A DNA stretch of 40,863 nucleotides from the NCBI GenBank assembly GCA_023666885.1, contig JAMPBB010000001.1, positions 165,874 through 206,736 of the forward strand. The letters run 5' to 3'. The position numbers and the translations under genes were made by a program. This stretch comes from Muribaculaceae bacterium (GTDB lineage Bacteria; Bacteroidota; Bacteroidia; Bacteroidales; Muribaculaceae). The notes under the pieces are model-generated. The model had not been told where the DNA came from. It did no database searches and saw nothing but the letters and a program-made list of their open reading frames with translations. Below, piece by piece: positions 1 to 6,435 of the stretch; within the stretch, counting starts at the first letter, position 1, and the number at the start of each line of letters is the position of its first letter.

Positions 1-42
1 ACTGCAAATTTATCGATTCTATTTCACTTTTGGTTTGCCGCT

Positions 43-68
43 GCAAATCTAAGGTGCAAATCTAAGGT
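43..68. repeat. 13-bp tandem repeat (GCAAATCTAAGGT x2)
   Basis: Two perfect head-to-tail copies lie at 43-55 and 56-68. Read leftward, each copy contains TAGATTTG, a match to the Bacteroidetes -7 element. Duplicating the unit therefore duplicates a promoter box. Confidence 0.8.
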
Positions 69-76
69 ACTGCAAA
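44..76 (-). promoter_or_regulatory. putative leftward promoter for a gene beyond the left edge
   Basis: On the minus strand a TTTG (73-76) is followed after 21 nt by TAGATTTG (44-51), fitting the Bacteroidetes sigma-ABfr pattern. Further TAnnTTTG matches on the same strand lie at 5-12, 57-64 and 73-80. The gene served would lie outside the window, so the function of these boxes is inferred. Confidence 0.4.
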
Positions 77-215
77 ATTAGTGAAAAGACTCATTCCCAC
101 AAGAGTAAATCCCGGTCCAAGTATCCAGGCTCAATGTCACTTCGGTTTTTTTTGAAAGGATTATGTTATTTCCTACAAAAACCTCAATTTGTACTTGATT
201 CAAGTGTAAAACAGC

Positions 216-260
216 GGAGGCGCCCCTGATGCTCAATGAGCCGGGGCGCCTCCTATTTTT
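216..260. terminator. intrinsic terminator-like hairpin, copy A
   Basis: A perfect 11-bp stem GGAGGCGCCCC (216-226) / GGGGCGCCTCC (243-253) has a 16-nt loop and is followed rightward by TATTTTT. The leftward flank has a shorter T run. It may act in both directions and would stop leftward ATPase transcription. Confidence 0.75.
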
Positions 261-279
261 GTGCGCTTTGTCAGTAAGG

Positions 280-327
280 TCAGTCAGCAAGGCCTACTGC
301 ATAGTACATCTTCTTTCCGGTGGGATA
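280..327 (-). pseudogene. displaced 3'-terminal fragment of an htrA gene
   Basis: Read leftward, the fragment encodes YPTGKKMYYAVGLAD and a stop. This differs from the C-terminus of the intact HtrA (stop at 1888) only by G for D. An in-frame stop lies immediately upstream at 331-333, and no start or further HtrA sequence precedes it. It is a gene-tail remnant rather than a gene. It could be a recombination footprint or an att-type displaced 3' end. Confidence 0.8.
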
Positions 328-408
328 AGCTCAGATAGCAAAATAATCGGTAACATTTTCATGCTGCCGATTCAATTTTTTAGTAGTATTCTCTATCCAA
401 AACTCATG

Positions 409-1662
409 TTACCAGTTTAGCATTTCAGGCTTCAAAAGAAAATCAATCAAACCCATAGTTATAATACCCTCATTATTTCTTTTGGGCATGATATTGTCCT
501 TAACAATAATAATTTTTTTGAAGGAATCATCTATTTGACGTAGCGATGCCGACTCCTGGCGCTCTTTAGCATCCGTAGGCATAACAAAAGCCGATTGAAT
601 ATAAAAGCGTTGACTCCCTTGGTTTGCCACGAAATCAACCTCGTATTGCTTACGTACGGTCTTACCATTTATGTCGGTAGTTCGGTGTTCAACAACACCT
701 ATATCTACATTAAACCCTCGGATACGGAGTTCATTGTATATGACATTTTCCATGATGTGATTCTCTTCCTGCTGACGAAAGTTAAGAATTGCGTTGCGTA
801 TTCCCATGTCGGAAAAATAATATTTGGCAAGAGTATTGATGTACCTTTTCCCTTTTATGTCATAGCGTATGCTCTTTTCCAACAAGAATGCATCTTGAAG
901 ATACTCCAAGTATCTACATATTGTCATGGATGACAGTTTCTTGTTTTTAAGCGACTTGAACGTGTTGGACAATTTTCGCGGATTTGTTGGGGAGCCTATT
1001 GAAGACGCAATAATCGACAGCAATTCATTAAACTCTCCCTTGTTACGGATATGCTGACGTTCAAATATGTCAGCTGTATAAACAGTTGTATATAGATTGT
1101 GCAGATAGTCCGCTTTCTTCTTATCTGAATCTAAGGTCAGCACTAATGGCAACCCTCCATATGTGTAATATTCTTTCCAGGCCTGTTCGATAGATATTGT
1201 GCATACAGACATGTATTCAGCGAATGAAAGAGGATATACATGAATTTGGTCACCACGACCACGAAATTCAGTTACTACATCTGAAGAGAGAAAGCGTGAG
1301 TTACTACCCGTAACGTAAATATCCAAATTCCGTTTGCGCAGCAGACTGTTCAGAACCGGAACAAAGTCATTTAAGAGTTGTACTTCATCGAACAGGATGT
1401 AATAATTTTGGTCATCCATTATTATTGATGACAGATACTTCATCAATTTATCAGCGTCACAGTAGTCACGATACTCCCAATCATCAAATGCAATTTTGAT
1501 AATTCGGAAGTCCTCAATACCTTTTGATTTAAGATATTGATAGAAAAGTTCAAAAAGCAGAAACGATTTACCGCATCGTCGTATTCCTGTTATTATTTTA
1601 ATCAGGCCATTGTTCATCCCGGCAATAATCTGATTCAGATAATTATCTCTTTTTATTATCAT
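409..1662 (-). CDS. AAA ATPase with DUF4143 (AAA_14 / winged helix / nuclease-like fold)
   Basis: This 417-aa protein belongs to the prokaryotic ATP-binding AAA_14/DUF4143 family, whose cellular role is not established. Visible features are a Walker A motif GIRRCGKS (26-33), Walker B ILFDE (89-93), and a sensor-like VTGSNS (117-122). A predicted winged-helix segment lies at about 205-275. A C-terminal PD-(D/E)XK-like fold at about 300-365 has EVDF (341-344) and QSA (356-358) where an active nuclease would have E-x-K. I recall Q-x-A as common in this family, so catalysis is doubtful. There is no signal peptide, so it should be cytosolic. The gene is visibly more AT-rich than its neighbours and lies alone between two copies of an htrA gene tail, which suggests acquisition. 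Its promoter is bracketed by twin palindromic repeats. The family call is firm; a defence, toxin-antitoxin or regulatory role is only a guess. Confidence 0.9.
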   Translation of the reverse strand: MIIKRDNYLNQIIAGMNNGLIKIITGIRRCGKSFLLFELFYQYLKSKGIEDFRIIKIAFDDWEYRDYCDADKLMKYLSSIIMDDQNYYILFDEVQLLNDFVPVLNSLLRKRNLDIYVTGSNSRFLSSDVVTEFRGRGDQIHVYPLSFAEYMSVCTISIEQAWKEYYTYGGLPLVLTLDSDKKKADYLHNLYTTVYTADIFERQHIRNKGEFNELLSIIASSIGSPTNPRKLSNTFKSLKNKKLSSMTICRYLEYLQDAFLLEKSIRYDIKGKRYINTLAKYYFSDMGIRNAILNFRQQEENHIMENVIYNELRIRGFNVDIGVVEHRTTDINGKTVRKQYEVDFVANQGSQRFYIQSAFVMPTDAKERQESASLRQIDDSFKKIIIVKDNIMPKRNNEGIITMGLIDFLLKPEMLNW

Positions 1663-1671
1663 TACCTTGTT

Positions 1672-1705
1672 TTATTTTACATAATTGACATAAATGTCAT
1701 TTTTG
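1672..1705. repeat. 34-bp direct repeat, promoter-proximal operator candidate
   Basis: This is identical over 34 bp to 1748-1781. It contains the inverted repeat TGACAT-AA-ATGTCA at 1686-1699. It starts just downstream of the predicted transcription start of the ATPase gene and ends about 10 bp before the start codon, where a bound protein would block transcription. Confidence 0.85.
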
Positions 1706-1712
1706 ACAAATA

Positions 1713-1744
1713 CAAAGTTAATATTTCTACACAGATTGGCCAAA
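1713..1744 (-). promoter_or_regulatory. Bacteroidetes-type promoter of the ATPase gene
   Basis: On the minus strand TTTG (1741-1744) is separated by 20 nt from TAACTTTG (1713-1720), a full match to the TTTG-N19-21-TAnnTTTG pattern. The predicted start is near 1706-1708, giving a leader of about 45 nt. The promoter lies exactly between the two 34-bp repeats. Confidence 0.7.
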
Positions 1745-1747
1745 TCC

Positions 1748-1781
1748 TTATTTTACATAATTGACATAAATGTCATTTTTG
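1748..1781. repeat. 34-bp direct repeat, promoter-distal operator candidate
   Basis: This is the second perfect copy of the 34-bp repeat, with its palindrome at 1762-1775. It lies directly upstream of the -33 element of the ATPase promoter. Palindrome centres are 76 bp apart, close to seven helical turns, which would suit cooperative binding or looping. Confidence 0.85.
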
Positions 1782-1798
1782 CAAATAGATATGATTCA

Positions 1799-1935
1799 TG
1801 CTTGATTCAAGTGTAAAAGCAGCGGAGGCGCTCCTGATGCTCAATGAGCCGGGGCGCCTCCTATTTTTGTGTGCTTTGTCAGTCTGGTCAGTCAGCAAGG
1901 TCTACTGCATAGTACATTTTCTTCCCGGTGGGATA
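1799..1935. repeat. 137-bp direct repeat, copy B (genuine htrA 3' end)
   Basis: This is the partner of the repeat at 192-327. It spans the last codons and stop of the intact htrA gene, the hairpin terminator and about 25 bp beyond it. The similarity stops near 1799, immediately before the ATPase promoter region. Confidence 0.9.
1824..1868. terminator. terminator hairpin downstream of htrA
   Basis: An 11-bp stem, GGAGGCGCTCC (1824-1834) / GGGGCGCCTCC (1851-1861), has a 16-nt loop. One position pairs as G-U in rightward RNA but is an A-C mismatch in leftward RNA. A T run follows on the right. It begins about 20 bp after the htrA stop. Confidence 0.7.
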
Positions 1936-3399
1936 TATGCCGGTGATGAACATTACCTTGTCGCCGCCGTCAGCCTTCATAATGGACGTGTAGATTTTGT
2001 CAACGTCCTCCGTAGAACGTACACGGGCATTGTTTATGTCCACTATTATGAAACCATCCTTTATACCGGCGTCCTTGAAGCGGCCGTCCTTAAGGCCGGT
2101 CACCTGAAGGCCCGATGATATGCGAAGCTGGCGCATGGTCTGCTCATCTACCTTCTTGAAGGCGCAACCAAGATCGCTCACGCTCTTGGCCTTTACTATC
2201 TTGGTGCTACCCTGATTATTATAGAGCGTGGCCTCAACCTTGTGCTGCTTATTGTCACGGATATATGTCACGGTTATCTGATCGCCGGGGCGGAAACGTG
2301 CCATCTGCTCCTGAAGCTCTGAAGAGGTGTGAGTGGGGGCATCGTTTATGGCCACTATTATGTCGCCTTCCTGAAGCCCGGCTTCCATAGCAGTGCTCTG
2401 ATCCAGAACCTCCATTACATAAAGTCCCTGGCTGACCTTGGTTATGTTCTTTTCTTTAACCAATTTGGGAGTAAGTTCGCGGAATGATATGCCAAGCACA
2501 GCACGCTGAACGGCTCCGTACTGACGTATGTCAGACATGATTTTCTTCACAATGGAGGTAGGTATGGCAAATGAATATCCGGCATAGTTACCCGTCTGCG
2601 AGTATATGGCCGTATTGATACCCACGAGCTCACCGTTAAGGTTTACAAGCGCACCGCCGGAATTACCGGGATTGACGGCAGCGTCAGTCTGTATGTACGA
2701 TTCTATACCCATGGTACGTGTATTGGTGGCCTGCGATATGCTGCGGGCCTTAGCGCTGACTATGCCGGCAGTTACGGTAGATGTCAGACCGAAAGGATTG
2801 CCTACGGCCAGCACCCACTCGCCTATCTTGAGCAGGTCACTGTCGCCGATAGGTATCACGGGCAGATTCTCGGCATCAATCTTTATAAGCGCCAGATCGG
2901 TGCTGGGGTCATTGCCGATCACAGTAGCGTTAAACGTACGGTTGTCATTAAGCGTAACTTCCAGACGCTCTGCTCCGTCTATAACATGATTATTGGTCAC
3001 GATATAGCCGTCGGCTGACAGGATTACTCCCGAACCCAGCCCTTTCTGCTGCTGGGCATCCTCCTCATCGCCATCACCCTGACGGCGCTGCGGCTGCTGC
3101 TGACGGCGATTGCCGTAAGGATTGCCGAAAAAGAAGTCAAAGAACGGGTCGCCCGACATGTCGCCCTGATAGTAGCTATTACGTGGGGTAACATAGCTCT
3201 TTATACTTACCACACCATTTATGGTGCTTTCAGCGGCCTTGGTAAAGTCAGGCATAGCTGCACTGGCTGAGCTGCTCACGGTAAAGAGTGAACCGGTAGA
3301 TCCATTTGCATCCGCACTGTGTGCGCATGAGGCGCCGGCAGTCATGGCAAGGCCTATGACTCCTGCGGCCATCAAACCTAATTTAGCGTAAACTTTCAT
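1888..3399 (-). CDS. HtrA/DegP-family periplasmic serine protease
   Basis: This 503-aa Do-family protease degrades or refolds misfolded envelope proteins in the periplasm. An N-terminal hydrophobic export segment covers about residues 1-24. The trypsin-like domain carries a complete triad: His138 (TNNHVID), Asp168 (DPSTDLALI) and Ser247 (GNSGGAL). A Gln/Arg/Asp-rich loop at about 96-118 is typical of the flexible LA loop. Two PDZ domains follow at about 300-385 and 405-500. Length and architecture are normal for DegP/DegQ. Cys25 is not in a convincing lipobox, so a soluble periplasmic form is more likely. The 3' end and terminator are duplicated at 192-327 beyond the ATPase gene, but this copy is intact. 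I cannot separate DegP from DegQ by eye, so no symbol is given. Confidence 0.95.
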   Translation of the reverse strand: MKVYAKLGLMAAGVIGLAMTAGASCAHSADANGSTGSLFTVSSSASAAMPDFTKAAESTINGVVSIKSYVTPRNSYYQGDMSGDPFFDFFFGNPYGNRRQQQPQRRQGDGDEEDAQQQKGLGSGVILSADGYIVTNNHVIDGAERLEVTLNDNRTFNATVIGNDPSTDLALIKIDAENLPVIPIGDSDLLKIGEWVLAVGNPFGLTSTVTAGIVSAKARSISQATNTRTMGIESYIQTDAAVNPGNSGGALVNLNGELVGINTAIYSQTGNYAGYSFAIPTSIVKKIMSDIRQYGAVQRAVLGISFRELTPKLVKEKNITKVSQGLYVMEVLDQSTAMEAGLQEGDIIVAINDAPTHTSSELQEQMARFRPGDQITVTYIRDNKQHKVEATLYNNQGSTKIVKAKSVSDLGCAFKKVDEQTMRQLRISSGLQVTGLKDGRFKDAGIKDGFIIVDINNARVRSTEDVDKIYTSIMKADGGDKVMFITGIYPTGKKMYYAVDLAD

Positions 3400-3713
3400 A
3401 TTCTGATAGTGGTTGATTATTATTTGTTATAATGTGATTTATAATTCCTATATCTGACAGCCTATAAACGGTACGGTTTAGCAGGCCTCATCAATATTGA
3501 CGGCAAAATTAGCAGTTTATTAACCCCGAAATGCTTAAAAATCCGTAATTTAAACTGATTTAATACACACGCCCCGCTTTTTTACATATTTTACATAGCG
3601 GCTTATCGGATTATTTTCCGTATTTTTGTCTTCACGGACAGCGCCGTGGAACCGAGCACGCATTTCAGGCGTTTTACTGAAGCCCTTTCACATTTTACTA
3701 TATATACCATATC
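3400..3713. other. divergent intergenic region between htrA and the NlpC/P60 gene
   Basis: This 314-bp gap holds outward -7-like boxes. Leftward TAATTTTG (3504-3511) could serve htrA, though I see no good -33 element. Rightward TATTTTTG (3621-3628) serves the NlpC gene. The predicted rightward leader could form two small hairpins, CACGG/CCGTG near 3633-3648 and TTCAG/CTGAA near 3664-3681. I see no gene or known RNA in it. Confidence 0.5.
3621..3628 (+). promoter_or_regulatory. -7 element upstream of the NlpC/P60-tcdA pair
   Basis: TATTTTTG matches TAnnTTTG and lies 85 bp before the start codon. No clear TTTG is present 19-21 nt upstream, so the assignment rests on the -7 element only. Confidence 0.4.
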
Positions 3714-4592
3714 ATGGCATCACGTCACACCCTAAGATATTTACTCACTGTATCGGCAGCAGCATTAATGTTGGCAGCCACATCCTGCGGGTCAGCACGA
3801 GTGGCATCCAAGGCCAAGCCCACCACTACAGCATCAAATAAAGAGCCCAACAGCTCGACCTCGGTACGCCCCGAACACATAAAATGGGGCAGCTACGCAT
3901 CGCTTCCCGCCCCTACCGAGAAGCTCCTCAAGGAAGCCGACAAGTGGATAGGCGTACCGTATCTGTATGGCGGCAATGACACTGACGGCGTGGATTGCTC
4001 CGGTTTTGTACTTCAGGTATACAGCAAAGCGCTCGGCATAAAACTGCCCCGCAACTCGGCCAAACAACAGGAATACTGCACCGGCACTGAACGCACCGAT
4101 ATGCGTGAGGGCGACCTCGTGTTCTTCACCGTAAACGGTGGCTCCTCAGTAGGGCATGTAGGCATATATATAGGCGATGGGCGCATGATTCACGCATCAT
4201 CAAGCAAGGGTGTAATCATTTCGCCGTTATCGCAGAAGTATTATATGGACAACTTCCATTCATGCGGACGTGTGGAGCAGTACCACGCCATGATAGATAA
4301 GCAGTCTATAAAAAGCACTTCCACAGAGCCGTTTGGCCGTCTGACTGCATCAGTAGGCAGTGAGCCCACAGCAGTCAGCCCCACAACGGCGGCAGCACCT
4401 CCGGCACCGACATCCCCGGCTATAACACACAGCCCGGCACCCAAAACCGGCCTAAAATCACCGGCAGCACGTAAGGCCGTATCTAAGAAACATTCTGCCA
4501 CGCTTACGTCGACCACCATGGAAGCTGACCGCTCAAAAGTGCTCAACTCCATCATAGAGCAGAAAGTGGACTCCATATTCACCAAACTATGA
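3714..4592 (+). CDS. NlpC/P60 cell-wall peptidase, lipoprotein
   Basis: This 292-aa putative peptidoglycan endopeptidase of the C40 family would cleave within peptide stems on the periplasmic side. The signal peptide ends in a lipobox-like AATSC with Cys25. The catalytic domain spans about 65-190, with Cys95 (DCSGF), His148 (VGHVGIY) and His160 (MIHAS) as the expected catalytic residues. A roughly 70-residue Ala/Pro/Thr/Ser-rich linker follows, then a short helix-like C-terminus (about 270-292) ending in DSIFTKL. The tail is not part of the peptidase family as I know it and may mediate an interaction. The stop overlaps the tcdA start (ATGA), so translation is probably coupled. The family call is secure; the exact bond cleaved is unknown. 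Confidence 0.93.
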   Translation: MASRHTLRYLLTVSAAALMLAATSCGSARVASKAKPTTTASNKEPNSSTSVRPEHIKWGSYASLPAPTEKLLKEADKWIGVPYLYGGNDTDGVDCSGFVLQVYSKALGIKLPRNSAKQQEYCTGTERTDMREGDLVFFTVNGGSSVGHVGIYIGDGRMIHASSSKGVIISPLSQKYYMDNFHSCGRVEQYHAMIDKQSIKSTSTEPFGRLTASVGSEPTAVSPTTAAAPPAPTSPAITHSPAPKTGLKSPAARKAVSKKHSATLTSTTMEADRSKVLNSIIEQKVDSIFTKL

Positions 4593-5344
4593 CCGAGCCT
4601 GACATTTTCAACCGCACACGCCGTCTGATAGGGAATGACGCATTATCCCGTTTGGCCGAGAGCAAAGTAATCATTTTCGGCATTGGCGGCGTAGGGAGCT
4701 GGACTGCCGAAGCACTCATCCGATCCGGCATAACGAATCTTACTATTGTAGATGCGGATGTAGTAGCTGCGTCAAACATCAACCGACAGCTGCCGGCCAC
4801 CACGCTCACCATAGGCGAGCCGAAAGTAGATGTATTGCGGAGCAGGCTTCTTGAAATAAATCCCCATGCACAAATCACGGCTATAAAGGGACTCTACTCC
4901 GCTGAAACCGCTCATGAATATGACCTGACAGAGTATGATTGCGTAATTGACGCCATTGACAGCCTCAAGGACAAAGCAGCACTGATACTGCACGCCACGT
5001 CTACTCCCCATATAGGATTTTTCTCTTCAATGGGAGCGGCATTGAAAATGGATCCTACCCGTATATCCGTGGCTGAGTTCTGGAAAGTAAAGGGATGCCC
5101 TTTAGCGGCAGCATTACGCCACAAATTCAAGCGGAGCGGCACTATGCCACGCCGTAAGTTCAAATGTGTTTACTCTGATGAACTGCTTAAGAACGCAGGT
5201 GATGAAGCGGACTCTTCCGGAGCTATGACATTTGGCAAAGTCCGCATAAACGGAGCCATGTGTCACATAACAGCCATTTTCGGCCTCACACTGGCCGGAC
5301 TCGCTATAGAATATCTTACAAAGTCACTCCCCTCCCATCGGTGA
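4589..5344 (+). CDS. tcdA: tRNA threonylcarbamoyladenosine dehydratase TcdA (ThiF/E1-like)
   Basis: This 251-aa ATP-dependent enzyme converts t6A37 of ANN-decoding tRNAs to the cyclic form ct6A. The N-terminal Rossmann motif GIGGVGSW (about 31-38) and the DADVVAASNINRQ segment are typical of ThiF/MoeB-type adenylating enzymes. CVIDAIDSLKDK (about 117-128) is also diagnostic of the TcdA/CsdL branch. Length fits the family (about 250-270). The ATG overlaps the upstream NlpC/P60 stop, and the 3' end overlaps the convergent lipoprotein gene by 21 bp. The main alternative is another ThiF-family adenylyltransferase, but the segment around the conserved Arg-Gln favours TcdA. Confidence 0.9.
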   Translation: MTEPDIFNRTRRLIGNDALSRLAESKVIIFGIGGVGSWTAEALIRSGITNLTIVDADVVAASNINRQLPATTLTIGEPKVDVLRSRLLEINPHAQITAIKGLYSAETAHEYDLTEYDCVIDAIDSLKDKAALILHATSTPHIGFFSSMGAALKMDPTRISVAEFWKVKGCPLAAALRHKFKRSGTMPRRKFKCVYSDELLKNAGDEADSSGAMTFGKVRINGAMCHITAIFGLTLAGLAIEYLTKSLPSHR

Positions 5345-5911
5345 GTCTTCGCCGTCAGGCACTCCCGTGCCATCCATATCAGGAGCTGAGGATTCATCCG
5401 TGGAAGCGGCTGCTACTGAATCGGTTTCGGCCTTAGGTGCAGCCGGTGCACCTGCCTCCTCCTCCGATGAAGTCCCGTCAGCATAGTCAGCAAGGATAGC
5501 GCGGTATTCCTTGGCTGCCGCCGGGATATCATATCGCGGCGACCGAGCCGCCAAAGCTCGGAATGTTTCGGTCATTTCCGACCCTCCTACACTTGTTACT
5601 ATGTCATACACATCCACAAACTTGCGCAGTGTCTCCATATCAAGCTGTGTGTCACCGTTCTGTTTGGCCTCTTCGTGGATACGCATATATGCCACCAGTA
5701 CCTGCACGGCCTGTGAGGGCGTAAGGTCATCGGCCTCAAGAGCCATGCTGTCAACACGGGTGGATACCGCACGAGCTCCCTCTCCGGCCTTTATAGCATT
5801 CTCTATTTCTGACATCTGGGCATCGGCAGCATCGGCCGACTTTGAGCCGCTGCATGACACCGCCATGACAGCCAATAAACACACTGATATACTAATGAAT
5901 AACTCTTTCAT
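5324..5911 (-). CDS. small Ala/Glu-rich lipoprotein of unknown function
   Basis: I do not recognise a family. The preferred start is the ATG at 5911, which places MKELF directly before a hydrophobic signal peptide ending in the lipobox AVMAVSC; an in-frame upstream start would add seven residues before it. The mature protein (about 175 aa) is acidic, with predicted helices in the first two thirds. It ends in a low-complexity tail of Ala, Glu, Ser, Pro and Gly (about residues 150-195). It is likely anchored in the inner or outer membrane facing the periplasm. Its last 21 bp overlap the 3' end of convergent tcdA. A -7 element lies just upstream. Confidence 0.75.
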   Translation of the reverse strand: MKELFISISVCLLAVMAVSCSGSKSADAADAQMSEIENAIKAGEGARAVSTRVDSMALEADDLTPSQAVQVLVAYMRIHEEAKQNGDTQLDMETLRKFVDVYDIVTSVGGSEMTETFRALAARSPRYDIPAAAKEYRAILADYADGTSSEEEAGAPAAPKAETDSVAAASTDESSAPDMDGTGVPDGEDSPMGGE

Positions 5912-5929
5912 AATGCATATTGATTTTTG

Positions 5930-5937
5930 CAAAGATA
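5930..5937 (-). promoter_or_regulatory. -7 element of the small lipoprotein gene
   Basis: Read leftward this is TATCTTTG, a match to TAnnTTTG 18 bp before the preferred ATG. No clear -33 TTTG is visible at the usual distance. Its position supports the start at 5911 rather than the upstream in-frame codon. Confidence 0.45.
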
Positions 5938-5956
5938 CAAATTGTAGCTTTATAAT

Positions 5957-5987
5957 TTTGCAGATTCACTAAAAAAACATACATTTG
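5957..5987 (+). promoter_or_regulatory. promoter of tRNA-Pro
   Basis: TTTG (5957-5960) is separated by 19 nt from TACATTTG (5980-5987), a full Bacteroidetes promoter match. Transcription would begin near 5993, about 65 nt before the mature tRNA. The leader includes a 7-bp hairpin. Confidence 0.7.
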
Positions 5988-6035
5988 CACCGTCAAAAAT
6001 ATGTGCACATTGATGCCATCCAAAAATCAACATCG

Positions 6036-6055
6036 GTCCGTTTTTCGGAACGGAC
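6036..6055 (+). other. hairpin in the tRNA-Pro leader
   Basis: GTCCGTT (6036-6042) pairs perfectly with AACGGAC (6049-6055) across a 6-nt loop. It ends three bases before the tRNA 5' end. It could help present the 5' processing site for RNase P or act as an attenuator. The role is inferred. Confidence 0.45.
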
Positions 6056-6058
6056 TAT

Positions 6059-6132
6059 CGGGGCGTAGCGCAGTCCGGTAGCGCACCTGGTTTGGGACCA
6101 GGTGGTCGCAGGTTCGAATCCTGTCACCCCGA
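6059..6132 (+). tRNA. tRNA-Pro (anticodon UGG)
   Basis: This 74-nt cloverleaf has acceptor CGGGGCG / CACCCCG, D stem GCGC/GCGC, anticodon stem CCTGG/CCAGG and T arm GCAGG-TTCGAAT-CCTGT. The anticodon TGG is at 6093-6095. CCA is not encoded (CT follows the discriminator A). The sixth acceptor pair is a C-A mismatch (C6064, A6126), which is unusual. A terminator follows at once, so it is a single-gene unit. Confidence 0.95.
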
Positions 6133-6141
6133 CTAATTCTA

Positions 6142-6179
6142 AAGCGGCCTGAGCTCTGTATCAAGCCGCTTATTTTATT
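6142..6179 (+). terminator. terminator downstream of tRNA-Pro
   Basis: AAGCGGC (6142-6148) pairs with GCCGCTT (6165-6171) across a 16-nt loop, followed by ATTTTATT. It starts 10 bp after the tRNA and could also act on leftward transcription from the zeta cassette. Confidence 0.75.
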
Positions 6180-6186
6180 ACCCTTC

Positions 6187-6212
6187 CAAGAGTCACAAGA
6201 ACGCCGACATGG
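6187..6212. repeat. 26-bp copy of the EEP gene 3' end, distal copy
   Basis: This matches 7178-7203 in the same orientation at 22 of 26 positions, 18 of 19 over the best part. Read leftward it can encode HVGVLVTL, against HKGVLVTL at the C-terminus of the EEP protein. The leftward frame runs to a TAA at 6170-6172. It looks like the tail of a second EEP-type gene left beyond the zeta cassette. Confidence 0.6.
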
Positions 6213-6228
6213 CGCCGCACAGAAGATT

Positions 6229-6435
6229 TCAACGAGGTAGTTCATTATGAGCCTGAACTCTTGTTGAATATAGATTTAATGCTTCCTCAGCACTAACTTC
6301 AAGAGGCATGCCATTATTGTCAGCAATTATCACGGTTTCGTTAAGTTTTGCCTTACGTTCTACCATCTTCCTCTGAGCGCTTGCAATACTTTCTCTAATA
6401 CGCTCAAACAATTTTATTTCTTCCTGTTCTGACAT
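6229..6435 (-). CDS. small partner protein of the zeta-like kinase (putative antitoxin)
   Basis: This 68-aa charged, helix-rich protein (EIKLFERIRESIASAQRK) is followed by a short segment resembling small companions of zeta-family genes in Bacteroidetes. Its start lies 22 bp inside the 3' end of the kinase gene, so the two are almost certainly co-translated. I see no DNA-binding motif. Neutralising the kinase is inferred from position and size only. The last few codons run into the region resembling the EEP gene tail, so the native C-terminus may have been altered at the junction. Confidence 0.7.
   Translation of the reverse strand: MSEQEEIKLFERIRESIASAQRKMVERKAKLNETVIIADNNGMPLEVSAEEALNLYSTRVQAHNELPR

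Larger units (their letters stand above)
192..327. repeat. 136-bp direct repeat, copy A (htrA tail plus terminator)
   Basis: This stretch matches 1799-1935 in the same orientation, with about eight substitutions and one single-base gap (roughly 93% identity by eye). It contains the last 15 codons and stop of an htrA-like gene plus the GC-rich terminator hairpin. The ATPase gene lies between the two copies. Confidence 0.9.
1..408. other. non-coding left edge with promoter boxes, gene-tail copy and terminator
   Basis: I see no credible gene here. Bases 1-85 hold several leftward -7-like boxes and a 13-bp tandem repeat. Bases 192-327 are a diverged copy of the htrA 3' end and its terminator. 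Bases 328-408 are the AT-rich 3' flank of the ATPase gene. Short open frames on both strands show no recognisable protein features. Confidence 0.6.

Noticed and set aside
192-1935. CRISPR or IS-type explanation for the repeats around the ATPase
   Set aside because: There are only two long repeats, no spacers, no terminal inverted repeats and no transposase. The repeat is a gene tail plus terminator.
3325-3399. HtrA as a lipoprotein through Cys25
   Set aside because: The residues before the Cys (AGAS) lack the Leu-type -3 position, and the protein is otherwise a standard soluble periplasmic protease.
6027-6245. Leftward 72-aa open frame containing RIRTCDHLVPNQVRYRTALRP
   Set aside because: It lies antisense across tRNA-Pro. 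This peptide is a well-known false protein produced by translating the reverse strand of tRNA-Pro.
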